This document shows, in pieces, positions 10,661-25,472 of a stretch of DNA of 64,000 bases. The position numbers and the translations under genes are program-made. Numbering within the stretch: position 1 is the stretch's first letter; every line of letters starts with the position of its first letter. Source of the stretch: Tulasnella sp. 424. Taxonomy: Eukaryota; Basidiomycota; Agaricomycetes; Cantharellales; Tulasnellaceae. The notes under the pieces are model-generated. The model did not search any database. It was not told where the DNA came from and was given only the letters and a program-made list of their open reading frames with translations. The stretch spans positions 65,480 to 129,479 of the forward strand of contig WSUB01000003.1 of NCBI GenBank assembly GCA_019633425.1, written 5' to 3'.

Positions 10661-13600
10661 TCATTCATCGTGTCGTAGCGTGTTGTAAAGCCAAGAAGTA
10701 ACCCATGAGCGTGGTGCACCTCGTTCGGATTCTTGGGACTCTTTTTTCACTCGTTCAGTCGTCGCAAGCTGTTCCTCAGCCAGTACTTCTCCAACGAGGG
10801 CTTCCCTAGCTGTAACGCTGAACCTGCTATTTGATCTTGCCCGACCCGTCCGATTCGTCATAGGAGTCTCAGGGACCACAAGGCGAGCCGCACCGGGTGT
10901 GAGCCCCCCGGCGGATGATGAGGTGCCTTGCCCAGGAACGCTGAGGCTCGCAGAAGGCAAACCTCCAAACTCTGGTGGAATCTCGTCGGGAGAGTCATCG
11001 ACTAATCGTACAGTGCTTCGAAGGACGATGTTGAGGTTTGGGTCGGCAAAGGGCGTCTGCGAACCGAGGTCGACATGGTCGAATGGATCGTAGCTCATGC
11101 GGCTTCCTGCAATTGATCCTGACCGGAATCTTGAGCGAGCACTGGTCACGCTCTGCATGCGTTGTGGGTTTCGAGGGGTAACGGGAGGTTGCGAAGGCAT
11201 ACCCATGCCGATAGAGCCGATAGAGTTGGCCGACGGCGGAGCAGGTGTAATAGGGGAGGCGGGTGTTTGACTGTGGCGGGACAAGCGGGATGTCGAGTGT
11301 CGAAGCGATGTGGATCCTGCGTGTTGAACTGATGCCAAGGTACCGCCTGAGAAGGATCTCCCTCCTGGACCAGCTTGAGTCGAGGTCATGGACATTGACG
11401 TTGACTTCCGCCGGGTGTAAGTGCGAGCTAAACCTAGAAGGGATGGAGTATCACTGGATTCAGGCTTCTCCGGGTCCCTCTCCCCATAGATCGACTCTAT
11501 TCGAGACTCGATTGTTGGGGGAAGATCGATCCTCTCGGTTCCAAACAGAGGCATTTCTGTCAGACCCTCCTCCAATTCGCTCTCGGGATCTGGAGTTACT
11601 GGTGGAGGAAGGTTGGTAGTTTCTGCTGGCTCCACGACCACCGAACTTGTCTCGTTAATCCACTGCCCGAGCGCCCCAGCACCAGGCTCGCTAGTGATCG
11701 CTCTCAAGACATCCACAGTCTCGTTGAGGTCGAGGATCGCACATGGATTGACGGGAAGCCAAAGAATGTTCTCTATTGGCCTGGTGTAGTGAGGGTTCTC
11801 GTATGTCAAGTCATACCGGGGAGCGTCATCCCAAGCCTGCCGTTTCTCGTGAGGCCTGATGAGATCATGTCTGCGGCTAGCGTTAATGTCGGCCCAAGAT
11901 GCTTGCTGTTCAGCGTGGTCGAACGGGTCGGTGTAAATGGCGGGCTGAGGCGAAGCCAAGCTAATTATCCCCGGATGTGGTGGCTGAGGTGGTGGTGCTG
12001 TGTCCCCAGCACCTTGATTGATGCTTGGAGTGGGTGAAGGGGAAGGTTGCCGTCGAGGACGGAAAGGATTGGAAGGATGTCTGTTGTTCGGTCTTGCGGG
12101 GAGGGTCGTGTATGCAAACTGCATGGCACCGGACGGGAGTTTCCATGTCCAGAATCGGACTGAACTATGATGTTCCTCCGAAGAGCGTCGGTGGTGTCGC
12201 TTGGGCTGGGAAGATGGATGGTGATGGAAGAAGTTGTTCAAACGTGTCCCAAGGCTGGTATGCTCCGCCGGACTCGACGGTCCTTCGTTGTTGACAAGGC
12301 GTTCATGCTCCCTCGTTATTGTTGGAGAGAGTCCTTCGGCTGGTTTCTCCTCCTCTGTTGCAGGATGCTGTAATTGCTGAGGTGGAGGAGGTTCCGGGAC
12401 TCCGCAAATAGCCCGGCCTTCGTTCACTTGGTCGATAGCGAAGTTAGCTCTAATGAAGCTGGTCATACTAAAGGGACGCAATAAGGTCAGTACCAGTGTC
12501 TGAGTGTGACTTAAGTCTGTTCTTACTAGAGCTTGAGCACAACTGTAAGCCCTATGAAGAGACCGGAAAATCCGGCAAGAACATCCTTTTTCAAGATAAT
12601 CGTCAAAGCGAGAAAGATGACCTAAGATGTCGACAAGATATTTGAGTATAGAGAGCATGATACGGATAAGGGAGGCCTACTTGAGACAATATGATGCCAT
12701 CGAGGGAGTAGCGGACCCAGCGAATTAGTATGACAGATGCGTTCAGTTCGTATGCTTTCGAATAGACATGAAGGAACTAAAAGCCAATTGGTCAGTCGGG
12801 AAGAAGGACATGGGTGGGGAGGAAGACGCACTTGATGCTTGAAGACCACTATGAAAAATACCCCTGTCAGAATTAAACTGGTAGAGAGAAAATATAGAAA
12901 TGCTCACCAGATGCAACGGAAAAGTATATAAATGCGAATGGGATGACGAGAGGATTGAGAATGGAGAAACAGAACACAACAAACAGTACGATAAGGTGAT
13001 TAGGAAGCCAATCTGGAAACAGACCAGAACCGACGTCAGCACTGAGAACATCCAGGAAGGATTGAAAATGGTACAACGCACAATAAAAGTTGAAAGTACG
13101 AGGACGCGTTCCTGCTTTGCGCCTCCGCGGTGTTGTAGCCTTGAGCACGGTTGCGGGGTAGACCAGAAGCGGTAGGCCAACTGATGTAAAATTAGTTAGG
13201 GTCCGCTACACCAGGTTACGGGCTAGAGCGTCAGACTTACGAAGGCCGAGCTCAAGTCCTGCATGCATTGCAGTTTGGAAGATTAGCCAGCTGGAGAGAA
13301 ATAGACTAATCAGAGACTGCTGGCACATTGAAGGGATTCAACGCATACCCAACATAAAAGGGGGCCGCATCGGGGAACTTGTTGGCAACCGTTTGTAAGG
13401 GATTGACCGCTTGCTTCCAGCTCGCCAAGAAAGTTTGTAATGCGGAAACACCAACGCAGAAGAAAATCAACACGCTGAAACAGCCCGTAAGGTTAGCACA
13501 GTTTCCCATCAGATGCGGTGCGCAAGTTAACTGACTTGCAAACGAGGAACTTGTAATAGCGAGTCATGATCTGGTCGTGCAGCTTGGACAGGAGAACGAT

Positions 13601-16188
13601 AGTATGCGCTTTCTTGGAGATGAGAAGTAGTAGAAGGGGGACGAGAATTGCAAGACCCGTGACGAGAAGAGTCGGGACAAGCGAAGATAGAACTTCGAGC
13701 TGATCCGGGTTCCGGTTCAAGTAATCTCCCTAAGATATTTGGCGGTCAGCAAAAGAGAATCGAGGGGTGCGAGCAAATGATCCTCACAAGTCCTGGAATC
13801 AGCGTACTCAAGTTGTTGATAGAGACGAGAGAGACGAAGAACGTGACTATTCGCAAGAGTGAGTAACAGGCCGACAAGAACGACTGGAGGATACGTACCG
13901 GGAAGGATCCAAAAACAAGTGAATGCCCAAACACCCAGATCAACAACCCAGTCCTTGAGAAACTCTCCCGTGAATGTCTTGGTCATAAGACGGCTCCAAT
14001 CCAAATCTCCGTATTCCGGTGCGGGAGTAACCAGGCAAGCTAATGGATTCTTCGGGTGACTTGGAATGAGCTTGACAGCCCTCAGCGCATCTCCCGGGTC
14101 GGCAAATGTGACGAATGCAGTCGATGCTGGAATGTACTGGTTTGTAGGCCGTGAACGGGATTCGTTAATCAGTGCCGTGAGGAGTCCGAGCTTTGTTGTG
14201 TAATAGTCGATGGCAGGAACGGTTGCACCGCGGAAGAGGGAGTTCAAGCGAATAAGGGGTTGGAAAGCATCGAGATAATGCCTTGGTACGGTGTGGAGGA
14301 CCTCCCAAATTGTCACCTGGGACCTCGAGTCCAGGGTTGGAGATGCGGGTGGCGAACCAGACGTCGGCGGATAGGTTGGAATTGCGGCGCCCTCGGTCTC
14401 GGGGCCTTCTGCACTGGCGTTCCGGGAATGTCCGCCAGCGGCTAGAGCATCAGCCTTGACCGTCCGGTAAAGTCTATAAGGAGGGAGCCATTTCGTCAAT
14501 TTCGAGATCTTCGTTTTCAGCGACGTATCCTCCGTCAGCCCAAACTCCTCCAGATAGGGTTTAAGGACTTCCGCCAGATAGTTCAGAGCCTCCTCATCAT
14601 CTTCTTCTGTCGGCTCCTCAGCTTCGGCGGTTTCGGCGGTTTCGGCCCCTTCGGCGGTGTCGTTGTCGTTTGGCTCGTTGGCTGCATCAGGTGCCGGAGT
14701 GATCGTATTTTCGTCGCCGCTAGTCCTCTCCTTGCACTTGACACTTGCACGTCGAGCTGCCTTTTCCTTCTTCGACATCCTCTTTAGATACGTCGCAGTC
14801 GATTTCCCTCCCTGAGCCTTCTTCACTGTCCACTTCTGAACGCCTTCCAGAGTCTTCTGTGCCAGGGTAATATGACTTTCCTCCAGCTTCTTCAATATTT
14901 CCTCCCGACGCTCCAGCAGCGAAGCCAACTCCGTCATCTTGCGGACGACCACCACCTTCTCAATGACGGGAATGCTCTCTCCTTTCTCGCTTTCTGAGGC
15001 GACGATATTCCGCAAGCGGGACGCTGCATCGTTGGCCTCCGTGTCAATCTCCAGGATGTCCTTCTCCACCTCCCTCGCTGCTCGAGCTTGCGCAAAACGG
15101 GAGAAGAACGAGACAACTCCGGCAATGAGGCCTGGAGCTGCAGGTGGTTCGGCTCTGACCAGAGCCAAGTAGAAGTCGAAGTACTCTTTGAGAAGCTTCT
15201 CGTCACGGAGCGGTGCAGGGATGTTGGTCACCATCACCGTCCGGAGCCTCCAGCCTCTCAGTCGTCTCCTGGTTTCCTCGTCCACGCCCGGCAACGGATT
15301 TTGGCGTGCCTTCTCCTCGTCCTCATTGACTTTGTCAGCCGCTTGCTTGATAGCTTGCCGGCGATATCGGAAAGCCCCGCGGCAGATCCAGAAGAGGATT
15401 CCAATCCACGATGTCGAGAGCCAGGCGAGCATGATAAGATGAACGACCAACAACTTCTGCCCAGATGGTGATTCGATGAGTGACGAAAGGGATGCACGGG
15501 TCATGCTCTTTGTGGAGACGGTTTCCGGTGAATATACGAGATGGATGGGGAGGAGGACAGGCAGGGTCGTGAACGTGTGGAGCATCGTAAAGTACCCTGA
15601 CATGACAGACAAGCGTAAGTAAGCCTTCCAACAAGCAGAACAACATTGAAAGATGCTTACAGGCACCACGGAGAAAGCGTGCGTACACGGTGGAATCAGG
15701 ACCGATTAACGGCAGGAGGGCATGTTCGGGAAACGTGATCATCTGTTTCACCCATGCTAACGGCAGCTTCGGCATTGGCGGCGAGGCACGTCTGAATGCG
15801 CGCAAAGGGTCAGTACAAGGGGAGCTCCAACGGGCTGTTTTGAATGAGGCTTACTTTGCCCAACATCGTCCTTGGTACAAGCTAAACACGTTGGTCGGCG
15901 ATGATATCGCCGAGGAGAACGGAGGATTGTGCGTTTAGCTTGGTCATGTCCATCCCATGAGCAAAAATCTTGCAGGACTCACTACCCCCACTCCCAGGAT
16001 TCAACACTTGCTAGCTCTTCCGCAGTGCCATCCTTCAGCGCGGCTTTGTATGCTTTGGTCTTCCGCCGCTTGCGGCGCATAAGTTCGAACGTTGTCAGAC
16101 AAAATGAACCGATGCATACGGCCGCAATCGTTTGATTTTCGAGACCACTGTAATTTCCTGTCCACACAAAGCCGCCAGCATCAGTCAA
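10661..16188 (-). CDS. CSC1/OSCA-type (DUF221) osmosensitive cation channel
   Basis: Multi-exon gene for a predicted calcium-permeable, stress-gated channel of about 1,600 residues. Exons read so far are 15983-16188, 15855-15881, 15661-15791, 13899-15596, 13788-13846, 13536-13729, 13349-13474 and 13241-13290, with about five more before the last exon (about 12463-10661). Every joint keeps phase. Exon 1 encodes the first membrane helix. Exons 1-3 give the conserved WEWG-YLYQGRCWAK and LPLAW motifs. Exon 4 carries two helices and the large cytosolic RNA-recognition-like region. Later exons encode RYYKFLVCNVLIFF and the remaining helices. Two features are unusual for the family: a charged insertion with an acidic tract in the cytosolic loop (about 14.55-14.75 kb) and a soluble C-terminal tail of some 600 residues rich in Ser, Pro and Arg. 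Confidence 0.9.
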
Positions 16189-16784
16189 GGGGACCTTGGT
16201 TCCACTTTTATGGGTTGGGACGAACTGGAAAACGGCCGGGTCTCAGCCGTGGCCATGGAGCCTTGTCGTTGGGATTGTTAGATTATGTTGAGGACCTTGA
16301 GGCTTGCAAAATAGTTCGGTGGCCGGGTTTTCAAATTGTGGGATTGGATGTTGTAGCGTATGGTTGACTTCGTCTTGGAGGCGTAGCGGAGGGTCGTTAG
16401 AGGATGCAGGGGGGAAGTTAGACGATGTTGAGCATGGAGCGAGGTGGTCGAGATCGAAAGAGTTAGTTAGGGGCGGATCTCACGATTTCAGGTGGCGCTA
16501 GCGGTCTTTGCGGGAAGCGACAATGGGAATATTCGACGCCTCATGGCGCAACTCCTCTGCAAGGGCAAAAAAAATCGAACGAGAAAGTAAAATTGAAGTG
16601 CTATGATTTCCGTTGAAATGCTATGTATGCGCTGTGAGAGCAGACTCGAGTAAGGGGTACTGGATGGGCCCGAGGCTACAAAGACCAACGACCAATGACA
16701 AAGAAAAAACAAAGACATGAGATGTGTGGAGCAAAAAGATGCAGGGCTTGATGAGAAGCAAATGAGATAGTGGCGTGGAAATGA
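16189..16784. other. intergenic, CSC1 promoter side
   Basis: About 600 bp separate the YPK1-type stop from the CSC1-type start, both on the minus strand. It should contain the channel gene's promoter and the kinase 3' UTR. I found no gene or clear motif. Confidence 0.5.
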
Positions 16785-19063
<2,279 letters not shown>

Positions 19064-19645
19064 GGCAGGAGGGGGTGGAGGCAGAAAGGAGGAGAGTGAG
19101 TAGCTGAGGTGGTCGATCGTCCAAATTCCAACGGTCGGGTGACGGGCCTTGGGCCTTTTTGTAATGAATAGGGTCCATTACCTCAGCAACCAACCGCCGC
19201 GCCCCCTCCAACCAAGTCTGGCAGCGTTTGCGACAACGACAACACCGATGCTGGATCAACTTCAAAACGACGTCGCGGACGTCAGCTCTAGTGCACATTT
19301 GCTTGGTATCTTGGCGAAATGAATTAGGGCAAGCTCAACCGATAGCCGCTGCGCATGCCCATGTGGTGCCTTGCAGTAGTCAAACAAACAGAACCGTGGC
19401 TTTGCGCGACACGGCTCTATTCAGAGCCCATGCACTCGGTATCGAGCTGTTAGATGAACTTCTCCAGTTCCGTATTTGTAATTCCACACCACGTCATAAC
19501 ACGAAACGACAACAACAGATTGGTCCCCGAATTCGCCGGTTCCTCTAGTCGCGCATCTCGGCATTCACATCACAACCATCTCCCCTGCTCTGGACCCTCC
19601 AAGTGCCTCTGCATATCTTTAAACTCCTGCTCCCATGATTTCAGC

Positions 19646-20016
19646 CTATTCTTGCAATAACTTCTGATTGGTTGCTTCTAACGCTTCCTCTTCCGCGATT
19701 ACTTCTGCAATCAACGTCTTTCCGGGTTCGGACCGCTCAAGCTCCCCATATCTCCTGTCTACGTCGCTCATAGATACGTCTTCTCTGGCTGCACGAGGAT
19801 CTCCTCCTCCTCTCGCTATGCGTCGACCCACTGTGACCGCCGAATAGTTAGCATTGCCGCGTCATCTAACCACGGCGAGATTGAAGCAGTAGACATACTG
19901 GGATCTGCATCTCGTCTTTTGTAATATCTGAGAGCCCTAATTTCGTCTTTTATAGTTGCATATTTGCTGGGATCCCAGTTGTTCCGAAGGGGTGCATCCG
20001 TTGGTAGATTGGACAT
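19646..20016 (-). CDS. small two-exon protein with KYAT-KDEIRALRYYKRR motif, copy A
   Basis: The exons 19899-20016 and 19646-19830 give 100 residues. I do not recognise the family. Exon 1 carries W-D-P-S-K-Y-A-T-I-K-D-E-I-R-A-L-R-Y-Y-K-R-R. Exon 2 starts at GRRIARGGGDPRA and continues as a charged, helix-prone tail with ELERSE and EVIAEEEALEA. The paralogue at 22779-23127 has the same exon-1 length (118 nt), the same phase and the same motifs, which supports both as real genes. There is no signal peptide or membrane helix. A TATAAAAGGAG box sits 85-95 bp upstream of the ATG, which suggests regulated expression. Confidence 0.75.
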
Positions 20017-20100
20017 TGTGTGGAGAAAGTGCAAGGATGTCAGCTTGATAGAAAAGCGATGCTTTCTGAGCTTGAGATATCATGTTGAGCATTTTGATAT

Positions 20101-20111
20101 CTCCTTTTATA
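20101..20111 (-). promoter_or_regulatory. TATA box of small gene copy A
   Basis: The minus-strand sequence TATAAAAGGAG lies 85-95 bp upstream of the ATG at 20016. The identical box at nearly identical spacing precedes the paralogue at 22779-23127. Confidence 0.7.
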
Positions 20112-22778
20112 CGAGCAGCCGTCGGTGTTTGTGAAAATAGCTCCAAGGGAAAATAGCTACAAGGGAAAATCTCGTCCAACGGCTGCTCGGTAAGGAGGCG
20201 GTCCAGACGACAGTAGCGTAGCATTAAATGAAAAAGGTAGCCGCGTGAGAGATGATATTGGCCGTCAATTTTGATGCAGAGGGCCATGGATTGTGCTCGC
20301 CCGCTCGGGCTACGAGGCGGGAGTAACTAGGCGGCCCTGTCGGAGGCGGCTTGCCTGTGACTAAGAAGCTTTGCTCGACTCTGAGCTCTTCCTAATACTA
20401 TACTCCGATTATCTTTAGCATTTCCCGCCATCTGGCGGATTTCCGGCGGTCACTCGATTTCCTTCCATGGGATGGGATCTCCGTGCCGTTCAACAGAATC
20501 GCTGCGAATAACAGCTCGGCATTCCCTACACCCGGAGGCTTTCATGCCCAAAAATTAAAATCCTCGTTCCTCGTAGGTTTCCTCCGCATCTTTTGACCTG
20601 ATCCTTCGTCAAGGTCAAACGACATGTTCGATCTTGGCCGTTGCCTCCGGCTCCGTTGAAAATAAGCAAGGGCTTCACGCCACTATTCGCCGCTTAAGCC
20701 GTGTCCGAATTTAATGTGTTTAGAGGAGAGGAAGGTACCTCACCCGCTAGGCCTGTCCCGATTTGGGCGTTTCCCTGGCATTCAAATATTTCCTCCAAGC
20801 TAGCGTTGGTTTGGTGGACAACATCTAAATCGTGTTAGGAAACGTCCCGGAAACGTAGTATTTTGGGGCTTCGGACTTCTGGGGTAACTAGTCGGGCCTT
20901 GATCAAATAAATCAGTGTTAGGGAATCCCCTTTTGAGGAAATTGGGGCCTGCAGCTTAACCACTCTGGTGGATTCAGGGACGGCTCCCTAGAAAATCCCG
21001 GCCCTCAGCGTTAGCCTCGTGGCTATGCACGAAGACCCTATCTACTTCACCATGTAAAATTCACATGTTATACTTAAACTGGAAGTACGCCGCCTGAGCC
21101 TATGCGGAGAGTTGGCGATGGGGTGACAATAAATAAAACCAAGGCGCAGCAGACGGTTGCTCCTTTGGGTAGGTGACCCCTAGCTGACTCACGTTTGCGC
21201 TAAAATAAATTTAGAAAGAGATGATAACAAAGAAAGAACATTGCCGTGAAAGAAGTCGAGTAAACTAAGGCTCATGGACTAGCCCATGTGGGCGGAAAGG
21301 GGAGCAGCGCTAAACGGAGGCGGCATTCTGGTATGGGGATCATACCTGGCGAACCGGGGTGGGAAGCCAACCAAATAAATTTGAGAAGGATTGGTATTGA
21401 ACCCGCAGGCTTTGTCCGCCCACCCTGGTAACATTCAAATCGCTTGGAGGGTTTGAGAAGGACATACTCGATTGCTTATCTTCAATGACCCATGGGCTAT
21501 GGGTGATGTGCCGTTTTCCCTGGTTGAGAAGCGTGTTGAGCAAGCGTGGAAACTTGACGGGAAGCAAAACGAGTAAGCAGGTGAGCTTGGGAGGGTCCTT
21601 TCAGACAAGCTGCGCAAGCGTGCGGTGAAGCTTGGCCTTTATGATTCTCCGAAATTAATACGTTCAACTCCGTTTATGTGTATCCACCCCATCGCTACAC
21701 CGTCTCCCTCCCCTGTTCCGGGCTTTGGCGTTGGATGCCCGCGTTACGGAAGCGGAGATCCCACAGGCGCCCTCAGGTAGAGGCAAAAAGTATAAGAAAT
21801 CCCTAAACCCGCATTATGACTCGGTTTACATAAATTTCTTGATATCCATCCCTTTTGGGCGCTCGTCGGTAACGAACTGCGCAATTCGAGATCGAGCCTA
21901 TCTCTTTAATGTCCGATGCACTTGTATTAAGTCTTTTGTGTGCCATTTGCTGTTACTTTATTCATTGACAAGAGACGCATGTCGGACCATCGGAGGAGTC
22001 CAGACGCTCTATTGTTGTGGCGAACATCCTGGAAGGCCATGAAGCCTGATCACCCTCAAGAATTTCAGGCGATCAGGCGCGGTGCTCAAAATATATGTCT
22101 CGAAGAGTAAACATGGTGTTATAGCCGATGAAATACATCGGAGGTGTTAACTGCTTGATGACTTCTTACCGGATTCCCACCCCATTCTAGGAATCACAGG
22201 AAACGTCGGTGCTCTCCGCGTCGCAGAAGTAACATTAGTCCACGGCCCTCCTGAAACCTGAGCGGTGCACGTGGAAGTAAGACACAGACCTCTGGCGACT
22301 TTGTACCTCGGGAATCGTAAATGGCTTCATCTCCGCATGCTGAGCGGAGCAGCCAACGCCGGCCCAGTCTTGAGCAGCTCCAAGTCAATATTCTCTGGAA
22401 GAACAATCTTACAACAGCTTCTCGGGGCGATGTTGGACAGATTGAGCCGAAGATCTCGTCCGCGGCAAGTTACGCCCAAGCTTTGTAGTCGTTAGAAACG
22501 GCCCCACACCTTTCGTCTAATGCTTCAATTCAAACCCCACGCCACGTGTATCAACAGGGTATATGAGGCTCTGATACTCTGTAGCCTTGTCGTTGCCGTC
22601 CGTTGACACTTCACAACATGCAACGACGGCGTCAATTTGACTAGCCGAATTCGCCACCCTTACGACAGTCTCAAACCTCGCACCGCCGTTGCTCCCTTCG
22701 CTCCGAGTTATTTATTCACACTTGATCTTCGTCTAAAGCTTCGGATTTGGCGAAGGAGCACGAGATCCGCATGAGCTT
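20112..22778. other. 2.6-kb gene-poor spacer between the small-gene copies
   Basis: No gene is supported. Around 22500-22775 the sequence resembles 19440-19640 downstream of copy A (for example, a shared CCGAATTCGCC), so the small gene was duplicated with its flank. The middle (20380-21700) has several short near-repeated phrases (GTTAGGAAACG, GTTAGGGAATC) and AT-rich pieces but no terminal repeats or transposase frame that I can see. It could be a decayed mobile element. Confidence 0.35.
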
Positions 22779-23127
22779 CTAATTCGACGCTTCTATCGCT
22801 TCCTCCTCCGCAATTACTTCTTTGATCAACTTCTCTCCGGACTCTGACCGTTCAAGCTCTTCGTATCTCTTCTCCACTTTGCCTATAGAGATGTGTTCTC
22901 TAACTGCTCGGGGATCTCCTCCTCTCGCAATGCGTCGACCAACTGGGTCGCTCAACCGTCAGCTTGGGGCGGTCATTCGGATTACAGTTAGATCAAACAG
23001 TGAACGTACCAGAGTCTGCTTCTCGTCTTTTGTAATATCGGAGGGCCCTAATTTCGTCTTTCACGGTTGCGTATTTTGTGGGGTCCCAGAGGTTTTCAGC
23101 AGGTGCATCTGCTGATGTATCTGACAT
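22779..23127 (-). CDS. small two-exon protein with KYAT-KDEIRALRYYKRR motif, copy B
   Basis: The exons 23010-23127 and 22779-22942 encode 93 residues. Exon 1 gives MSDTSADAP, then W-D-P-T-K-Y-A-T-V-K-D-E-I-R-A-L-R-Y-Y-K-R-R-E. Exon 2 gives GRRIARGGDPRAVRE and ends EEEAIEASN. It is shorter than copy A at the C-terminus, because copy A continues with QKLLQE. The substitution pattern between copies (I/V, S/T, D/E) looks conservative, as expected for a translated and constrained protein. Function unknown. Confidence 0.75.
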
Positions 23128-23212
23128 GATGTGAAACAAGAGCAAGGATTTCTTGTTTAGCTTGAACAAGATTATTTCTGTTGCTGAGGTGGGCTGTTGA
23201 GGTCTTTGGCAA

Positions 23213-23223
23213 CTCCTTTTATA
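23213..23223 (-). promoter_or_regulatory. TATA box of small gene copy B
   Basis: TATAAAAGGAG on the minus strand, 86-96 bp upstream of the ATG at 23127, the same sequence and spacing as for copy A. Confidence 0.7.
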
Positions 23224-24770
23224 GGAAGGCATTGATCCTTGCCCTAACCATGCAAAGACGGGATCTCCGAAGTGCTCAACGTTCCCGAGACGGTATGGCC
23301 AAGGAACCACTAGGTTTGACGGAGGAAAAAATTAAGCAGTGTGATTGGCCATATCACGGATAAAGTTCGAAGCGATGGGGCGCGTGTTGTGCTCAGCTCT
23401 TCTCTCTGCGTGCGGCCTCCCCAAATGAGACATGGTCCGCTCAAGCCGAAGCCGCTGGGCCACGACACAAAGTCCACTTTCATAGCTTAAAATAGTACGA
23501 CCTCGCCACTTCGGAATCATTATTTATATTTCTTTTAGCCGAGTGTAGTTTTCCATTCTGGGGCATCTCGACAGACGCAGTCAAAGGAAAGGCTAGTCCG
23601 TACCACCCAACAGCTCACATAGTCGTCGTTCCTTACAACTCCGTGCAACACGATTTCAACCGCAGTGCCCCTCTTCTGCTCATCATTCAACCTCGATTTC
23701 CTGATACCGGCAAACCTGGCAACACACGCATGCCTTGGCCCCTTCCGCTTCTTCGGAAGCGATACCAGTGAGACACAAGTGCCTAGAGATTAATCTTTTA
23801 TCGTCCCTACTTGTCTAAATTTGAGTAAGCGGAGGTTCGAGCCAACTGTGAGATCCAACCGACCGCGGGCTACACTCTGAACGTGACGTCTTAAGGACTC
23901 CCCTTCCCCGGAAACACCTTCGGCATCTCAGTGAAAAGGGGCTGAAAAACGGGGGGACTGAGACGGCAATCATAGACACACCCCGGTGAGACCGGCCTCG
24001 CCTGTTAGCCCCGACTCTAGGAACACAATCAAGGACCATAATCGTTGGATTACAAAACGACTCTCTTGATCAAAGAATAATAGTCGGTGCTGTTGCTTCA
24101 AGGTTGTAAAATCATGGCAACTCGAGGCGAGACAAGGGTCAGTGTCACGATTCGCCCCCAAGATCTGCCACTTTTAGGCATCCTCTTCTAGGGGGTCTAT
24201 TACCCACTCTAAAACGTTCTGTTTTCTACTCAGTGCGCTTCAATTTAAGAAAGACCTTCCCCATGTGTCCCGCATCTGAATTTCTTTGGCGTCCAATTGT
24301 CTCATACATTCCGAGATCTCGATAGCCGAATTTGCCGAAACACGGACTTTCGGGTTTCAGCGTCGGTGCAGAGTGCGAGCCCCCATTAACTAAGCGGCGT
24401 TACGTACCGCCATCTGGCAGCTTTGAACTCCCCCAAGCATAACCATCCCGATGATCTTCGTCTGTATGATGCTTATCCACGAAAAGATAACTGCGTAGGA
24501 TCTAAATTCCTTACTCGTTGATAGTTTGTCGCGCCCACTGAGAAGTCTTCATGGATCGCAAAAAGTTGAAATATTGGGTGGAAATGGATGAGCCTTCACA
24601 CGAAGATTCGTTGCCTTCTTTGGGCTCTCTTGTTTTGATAACATTTCTCCCCTCATGGGAAGCTTCCCGGTTGGACGTGAAGAAAAATACATTCGGATTT
24701 CTAACCTTTAGACTTCTCTGGTTTCACTGGTTACAATGATTTCTCTTGGGCTATGCCTCTCCCTTAGGAA
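23224..24770. other. intergenic, nothing supported
   Basis: No open frame with a credible product and no paired repeat was recognised. Short plus-strand frames near 24551-24739 are probably chance. Confidence 0.4.
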
Positions 24771-24774
24771 AGTC

Positions 24775-25290
24775 TCATTCGACGCCACGGGCAGGGTTTA
24801 TGTACATATATCTTAGGCGTCCCCTTCCACACCTTTGGCTCCGGAGCACCGACTATGTCGTTATTGCCAAAGAATATGACGTATTAACCTTCATCGATCG
24901 GGCGTAGCTGTGCAGCCCCGGGGAACATAACGAACGCGTGTTTACCGGCTAACAGCTTGGGCCGTTCTCGAGGAACTCCTAGACGAACCCAATTAGGTCC
25001 TTGGTGTTGCAGCAACGTCGGAGCACTCTGAATGAAGCTATTGGAAAGATACCACAGCTACAGTGGATCATGAAACGTAGGATGCGAGCCCCAGTTCGTC
25101 CTAGGCAGTAGTGCTTGAGGATCCCGACTAGGTCGAAGTGCTTCCAGACCATGGGCGAAAAGTTGGAGAAGATGAAAAGCCGTGACGTTATCAAGCAATA
25201 AAAGGCCGAGCTACACTGCCTCAAGCATATCTCTCAGCGTGATATGGTCGAAATACTCCTCGTGCCGCTCGTATCCTGGGGAGAATGTTG
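24775..25290 (-). pseudogene. degenerate coding relic with in-frame stops
   Basis: One minus-strand frame stays open apart from a few isolated stops. It reads YERHEEYFDHITLRDMLEAV, a stop, then LLLLDNVTAFHLLQLFAHGLEAL, then after another stop a longer piece containing LLQHQGPNWVRLGVPRERPK and KHAFVMFPGAAQL, and further on a piece containing WKGTPKIYVHKPCPW. The spaced stops and lack of a start suggest an old gene fragment. I cannot assign the family; a leucine-rich F-box-like origin is only a guess. Confidence 0.35.
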
Positions 25291-25466
25291 ACGCCGGCGC
25301 CTTCCACCTTCGTACGGATCTTAACGAGCTATTAAATAGCACCTCTCTGTTCTTTGGAATTGGTTAAATCCGGAAGCAGTGGTAAGACCGTGTTCTTCCT
25401 ACGGTACGACTTGATCAACTTGACGAATGTGGGTGGCGCAGCAAACAACAAACTCCATATGTGGGT

Positions 25467-25472
25467 CACGTG
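25467..25472. promoter_or_regulatory. CACGTG E-box upstream of the Aurora kinase gene
   Basis: A palindromic CACGTG lies about 110 bp upstream of the Aurora ATG, in context TCACGTGT. In fungi such boxes bind bHLH factors. Function here is not shown. Confidence 0.35.

Noticed and set aside
21380..21450. tRNA-like GGTTCAATACC motif on the minus strand
   Set aside because: It resembles a T loop but no acceptor stem, D arm or anticodon arm can be built around it.
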